This document shows, one piece after another, positions 34,112-36,956 of a DNA stretch of 36,956 nt; the first letter of the stretch is position 1; each line of letters opens with the position of its first letter. The DNA is from GCA-2786165 sp964625775 (GTDB lineage Bacteria; Pseudomonadota; Gammaproteobacteria; Legionellales; Legionellaceae). Location of the stretch: positions 1 through 36,956 of the forward strand of contig CAZVEH010000022.1 of the NCBI GenBank assembly GCA_964625775.1, written 5' to 3'. Under the pieces are notes generated by a model. The model worked only from the letters and a program-made list of their open reading frames with translations. It ran no database searches and had not been told where the DNA came from. Both the position numbers and the translations under genes were made by a program.

Positions 34112-34199
34112 TCGTCTTTGCGAGCGATAGCGAAGCAATCCAGATCGGTATTTCAATTGAGAATCGATCTGGATTGCTTCACTTCGTTCGCAAAGACGA
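34112..34199. repeat. Palindromic repeat upstream of mdh
   Basis: A left arm at 34112-34147 (starting TCGTCTTTGCGAGCGATAG) and a right arm at 34165-34199 (ending GTTCGCAAAGACGA) are near-inverted copies, differing mainly in the middle, around a 17-base loop. The GAAGCAATCCAGATCG core is of a type dispersed in many host-associated bacterial genomes (family knowledge). It sits in the 261-base region between the divergent hemW and mdh genes. Confidence 0.8.
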
Positions 34200-34276
34200 A
34201 GATTAGACTAATATTCATTCAGACGTGATCTCACCCTGGATCATAATGGCGAATGATACGGTTTTTTATATGATTA

Positions 34277-34285
34277 TGCTATAGT
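34277..34285 (+). promoter_or_regulatory. Extended -10 promoter of mdh
   Basis: TGCTATAGT lies 35 bases before the mdh ATG and is identical to the element before the toxin-antitoxin pair. A leader of about 30 bases with AGGA before ATG follows. Confidence 0.55.
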
Positions 34286-34320
34286 AAGAGCTTATTCATG
34301 ATGATGTTATAGGACAAAAG

Positions 34321-35313
34321 ATGAGTCAAAATCAAAGAGTAAGAGTGGTGGTATCCGGTGCTGCTGGGCAAATTGGGTATGCGTTGTTGTTTCGTATTGC
34401 ATCCGGGCAAATGTTTGGCGACGCGGATGTTGAATTGAATTTACTAGAGCTAGAAAACGCTTTGCCGGCATTACACGGTGTGGCGATGGAACTAGATGAC
34501 TGTGCATTTCCGCGATTGAAACGTATTGTGTGTACCTCAGATTTGAACCAAGCGATGGATGGTGTCAATTGGGCTTTATTGGTAGGGTCGGTACCACGCA
34601 AACAAGGTATGGAGCGCTCTGATTTGTTGAAGATCAATGGCGGCGTTTTCATCAACCAAGGCAAAGCGATCAACGACAATGCTGCGGATGATGTGCGTAT
34701 TTTTGTGGTGGGTAATCCTTGTAACACCAATTGCTTGATAGCAAAACATCATGCCAAAGATATCCCTGCTGATCGCTTTTATGCGATGACGCTTCTAGAT
34801 GAATTACGTGCACGTACTCAATTGGCACAAAAAGCCAAGGTCGATGTGACCGCTGTGAGCGAGATGACCATTTGGGGCAACCATTCCGCGACCCAATTTC
34901 CTGATTTCTACCATGCCAAAATCAATGGCAAGCTTGTTCCTGATGTGATTACGGATGACAGTTGGCTCAAAGATACGTTTATTCCAACGGTGCAACAACG
35001 TGGGGCTGCGGTGCTCAAAGCGCGAGGCGCGTCTTCGGCTGCTTCTGCTGCCAATGCGGTGGTCGGTTCGGTGTATCATTTATTAAATGATACGCCCAAA
35101 GGAGATTCTTTCTCTATTTGCCATAGTTCAACCGGCGCATACGGTGTTGATCCTGGTTTGATATTTTCTTACCCAACGCGTCGTGAAAACGGCACCTTAC
35201 ACATCGTAGAAGGGTTGACTTTTGATGCCTATGGCCAAGCAAAATTCGACGCAACCTTGGCGGAATTGCGCGCAGAACGCGATGCCGTAAAAGAATTGGG
35301 TTTATTGGATTAA
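34321..35313 (+). CDS. mdh: Malate dehydrogenase (cytosolic-type)
   Basis: NAD-dependent interconversion of malate and oxaloacetate in the TCA cycle. The 330 residues and the N-terminal SGAAGQIGYALLFRIASG belong to the eukaryotic-cytosolic-like branch (about 327), unlike the 312-residue E. coli Mdh. The substrate arginines are Arg93 and Arg99 in VPRKQGMERSDLL, the Asp160/Arg163 pair is in LLDELR, and the catalytic His188 is in WGNHS. Arg93 marks malate, not lactate, specificity. The usual Pro after RK is Gln here. AGGA lies before ATG, and a hairpin follows the stop. Confidence 0.95.
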   Translation: MSQNQRVRVVVSGAAGQIGYALLFRIASGQMFGDADVELNLLELENALPALHGVAMELDDCAFPRLKRIVCTSDLNQAMDGVNWALLVGSVPRKQGMERSDLLKINGGVFINQGKAINDNAADDVRIFVVGNPCNTNCLIAKHHAKDIPADRFYAMTLLDELRARTQLAQKAKVDVTAVSEMTIWGNHSATQFPDFYHAKINGKLVPDVITDDSWLKDTFIPTVQQRGAAVLKARGASSAASAANAVVGSVYHLLNDTPKGDSFSICHSSTGAYGVDPGLIFSYPTRRENGTLHIVEGLTFDAYGQAKFDATLAELRAERDAVKELGLLD

Positions 35314-35353
35314 GCGTTATTGTTCTGTATGCTACCGGTGACAACGTTCATTT

Positions 35354-35378
35354 AGGGCCTGTTCACACCACAGGCCCT
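35354..35378. terminator. Hairpin between convergent mdh and the 35387 gene
   Basis: AGGGCCTGT and ACAGGCCCT form a 9-bp perfect stem with a 7-base loop, 40 bases after the mdh stop and nine bases after the stop of the opposing gene. TTT precedes it on the plus strand; neither strand has a strong T-run. It is probably a shared bidirectional terminator. Confidence 0.55.
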
Positions 35379-35386
35379 CTGCGAGA

Positions 35387-36778
35387 TTACCCCAGACTTG
35401 GTCTGGTGTGGGGTAGCTCTAGTTCAGGGTATTGTGCTCTGTCAACACAGGGAAATTGATCAGTGATGATGTGCGTAAGCTTTGGGGTTAAGTCCGCTAA
35501 AATGGCTCGATCACAAGGTTCACCATTGTTTTGCCGACATGATTCATTGATATAGCCAAGAAACAAAGCCAACCACGCCTGCCATTTTTCAAATGAAGGA
35601 TGAATGTCCTGATCTTGTATTCCCCCAAAGAAATATCCTTTTTCAAAATTTGAGGGTTCGCAGTTGAAGTTCAATGTGTTTTGAGTGACGGGTATTTTTA
35701 ATTCGGCCACATCAAGATTGCCAAGATCCCCAGTATGGTTTGTCCAAAAGGATTGGCGATCGGTGCTGTATCGATAAAATGTCACTGGAATGTTTTTACT
35801 ATTCAGAATGCCGATAAAAGGTTTGTTCGTATCGTATGTTCCGCGAACGACTCGATGGGTATCACGAAAGACTTCAACCGTCAGGGGTTCTTCGTTTAGT
35901 AAATCTTCAACGCATGGTGCTTGAATAAAGCGTTGTGGATCGACTGTTTTGAATATCGCCGGATGAAACCCTTCTTTTAGCAATTGTTTTAATGCAATGT
36001 AGAGATTCTTATTGAGTACAATTGCCAGGGGATTCACTTTGAGATAGAAAAATGTACTTTTATCAAATCCATCTTGTTGCATTGTGCTAATGAGTGGAAA
36101 AACGCTTTCTTTGGTTTTAAATGAACGATTCAAACTGGGAGCCCGTAGAATGCTGATGAACTCAATAGGATCAAGGTAAGATAATATGAACGTAATTGTG
36201 TTAATCTCTAATTTAGATAATGTGGATGTGTTTTGATCAGGGTTGTTTATCTGCGTATCTTCAATGGTCTTTAGCGCGTTATTATATTCGGTAACGGTAT
36301 GCTCCAGAGCGTCCCACTCCTCTTCAATGGCAGGCTTTGGTAATGGGGCTAGCCAATTCGAAATGGAGAATTTTGAAAAAATACGCAATATCGCATCAAG
36401 TAGATACAACCATGTTTGTATTTTATACGCAAACTCGAGCTCTTTGCGCTTAGATTCAGTGTAGTCTTCAGGCTGCATTTTTGAGGGATTAGGAAATAAC
36501 TTAGCAAGCAATCGCGGTTTTAATTCATCCAGATCAGTTAAATCCAAGGGTTTTGCTTGCGATAATGTGCGATTGAGTTTTGCTGCTGATTCTAGCTTAG
36601 AAAAGGGTGACACAAGTTGCATGAGATGTGTTGATTCTATAACATTGTTTAAGACTTGAGTATATGAGTTTGAAGCGCGAGAAGAAAATGTATCATTGTG
36701 TTTTCTTTCAATAGATGTAACCAAAGCTTTAATTTTATCTATAATATCTGAGCTGATTTCATCGATGTTACGCGTCAT
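35387..36778 (-). CDS. Unassigned protein with F-box-like segment (effector candidate)
   Basis: This 463-residue protein has no family I recognise. Residues 187-221 read LSKLEI...ILSYLDPIEFISIL then APSLNRSFK, which resembles an F-box (L..EI...IL.YLDP.D/E...L...). The N-terminal 180 residues are mostly helical, with a hydrophobic patch at 120-140 (QTWLYLLDAILRIFSKFSIS). The C-terminal half is mixed and ends in a Pro-containing tail. AAGGTGA lies just before the ATG. F-box proteins are a known Legionella effector class (family knowledge); recruitment of host SCF ligase here is inference. It converges on mdh, with a shared hairpin between. Confidence 0.8.
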   Translation of the reverse strand: MTRNIDEISSDIIDKIKALVTSIERKHNDTFSSRASNSYTQVLNNVIESTHLMQLVSPFSKLESAAKLNRTLSQAKPLDLTDLDELKPRLLAKLFPNPSKMQPEDYTESKRKELEFAYKIQTWLYLLDAILRIFSKFSISNWLAPLPKPAIEEEWDALEHTVTEYNNALKTIEDTQINNPDQNTSTLSKLEINTITFILSYLDPIEFISILRAPSLNRSFKTKESVFPLISTMQQDGFDKSTFFYLKVNPLAIVLNKNLYIALKQLLKEGFHPAIFKTVDPQRFIQAPCVEDLLNEEPLTVEVFRDTHRVVRGTYDTNKPFIGILNSKNIPVTFYRYSTDRQSFWTNHTGDLGNLDVAELKIPVTQNTLNFNCEPSNFEKGYFFGGIQDQDIHPSFEKWQAWLALFLGYINESCRQNNGEPCDRAILADLTPKLTHIITDQFPCVDRAQYPELELPHTRPSLG

Positions 36779-36893
36779 AGTTCACCTTACCTCATCATGG
36801 TCAATTGTCTCAAAATCACGTAGATTTATTCTATGAGACATCGTATATTCTCCCGAATTACGCCAGTCATACAAAAGTGGTCATAAAAAAACA

Positions 36894-36902
36894 ATTATAA
36901 CA
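36894..36902 (-). promoter_or_regulatory. Extended -10-like element upstream of the 35387 gene
   Basis: On the minus strand this reads TGTTATAAT, a perfect extended -10, about 115 bases before the ATG at 36778. It lies seven bases from the repeat arm at the window edge. Nothing else gene-like was seen between 36779 and 36908. Confidence 0.4.
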
Positions 36903-36908
36903 TTTTTT

Positions 36909-36956
36909 GTAACTCCCCACGTCATCCCGAGCGCAGCGAGGGATCTCCTGTCGTGT
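36909..36956 (-). repeat. Palindromic-repeat arm, right-edge copy
   Basis: The exact 48-base reverse complement of 63-110, ending precisely at the window edge. The outer end begins GTAACTCCCCAC, matching the MITE-like terminus at 32128 with small differences, then the shared ACGTCATCCC and GGATCTCC core. The second arm, if any, is beyond the window. Confidence 0.85.

Overview
The window looks like part of a chromosome from an intracellular gammaproteobacterium, most likely in or near the order Legionellales. It carries gammaproteobacterial housekeeping genes (tkt-gap-pgk, prlC, dbpA, efp/epmB, queF, plsY, tsaD, ppa, hemW, ssrA). It also has mevalonate-pathway genes (type 2 IPP isomerase, class II HMG-CoA reductase and a GHMP kinase), which are rare in gammaproteobacteria but known in Legionella and Coxiella. 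Several large unassigned proteins with eukaryote-like or membrane features, and short palindromic repeats common in host-associated bacteria, fit this placement. The family-level assignment is inference.

Layout. Positions 1-362 are a repeat arm and the tail of an open frame with no recognisable gene. Positions 363-4590 hold the glycolysis/pentose-phosphate cluster tkt-gap-pgk on the minus strand. Next come an unassigned coiled-coil membrane protein (4823-6427), oligopeptidase A (6507-8516), a convergent DUF1841 gene and tmRNA (9058-9456). A J-domain/ankyrin/membrane protein (9494-11491) converges on an LplT-like MFS transporter. An IS110-type transposase remnant (12905-12967) precedes another unassigned protein (13096-14775) and a small Glu-rich ORF.

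Positions 15339-22378 carry dbpA, a 32-residue Lys-rich protein, epmB divergent from efp, an exported adenosine deaminase, queF, plsY and a ParD/ParE-type toxin-antitoxin pair. tsaD and ppa follow on the minus strand, then an AT-rich unassigned gene (24080-25390). The minus-strand operon fni-mvaA-GHMP kinase (25395-28542) is divergent from a four-gene Mla-like lipid ABC transporter operon (28709-32062). The end of the window has a MITE-like palindrome with a target duplication, a small unassigned gene, hemW, a second palindrome family, mdh, and an unassigned protein with an F-box-like segment (35387-36778). It closes on an inverted copy of the repeat arm found at the left edge.

How the parts relate. 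The conserved genes serve central carbon metabolism, translation quality control (tmRNA, EF-P and its lysine aminomutase, t6A synthesis), isoprenoid precursor supply and envelope lipid transport. Interspersed among them are five large proteins and at least two small ones with no recognised family. Three observations make them effector or membrane-factor candidates: the shared RRLS..-DP motif in two of them, the degenerate J domain with ankyrin repeats in one of those, and the F-box-like segment in another. No CRISPR array, tRNA, rRNA or intact insertion sequence was seen.
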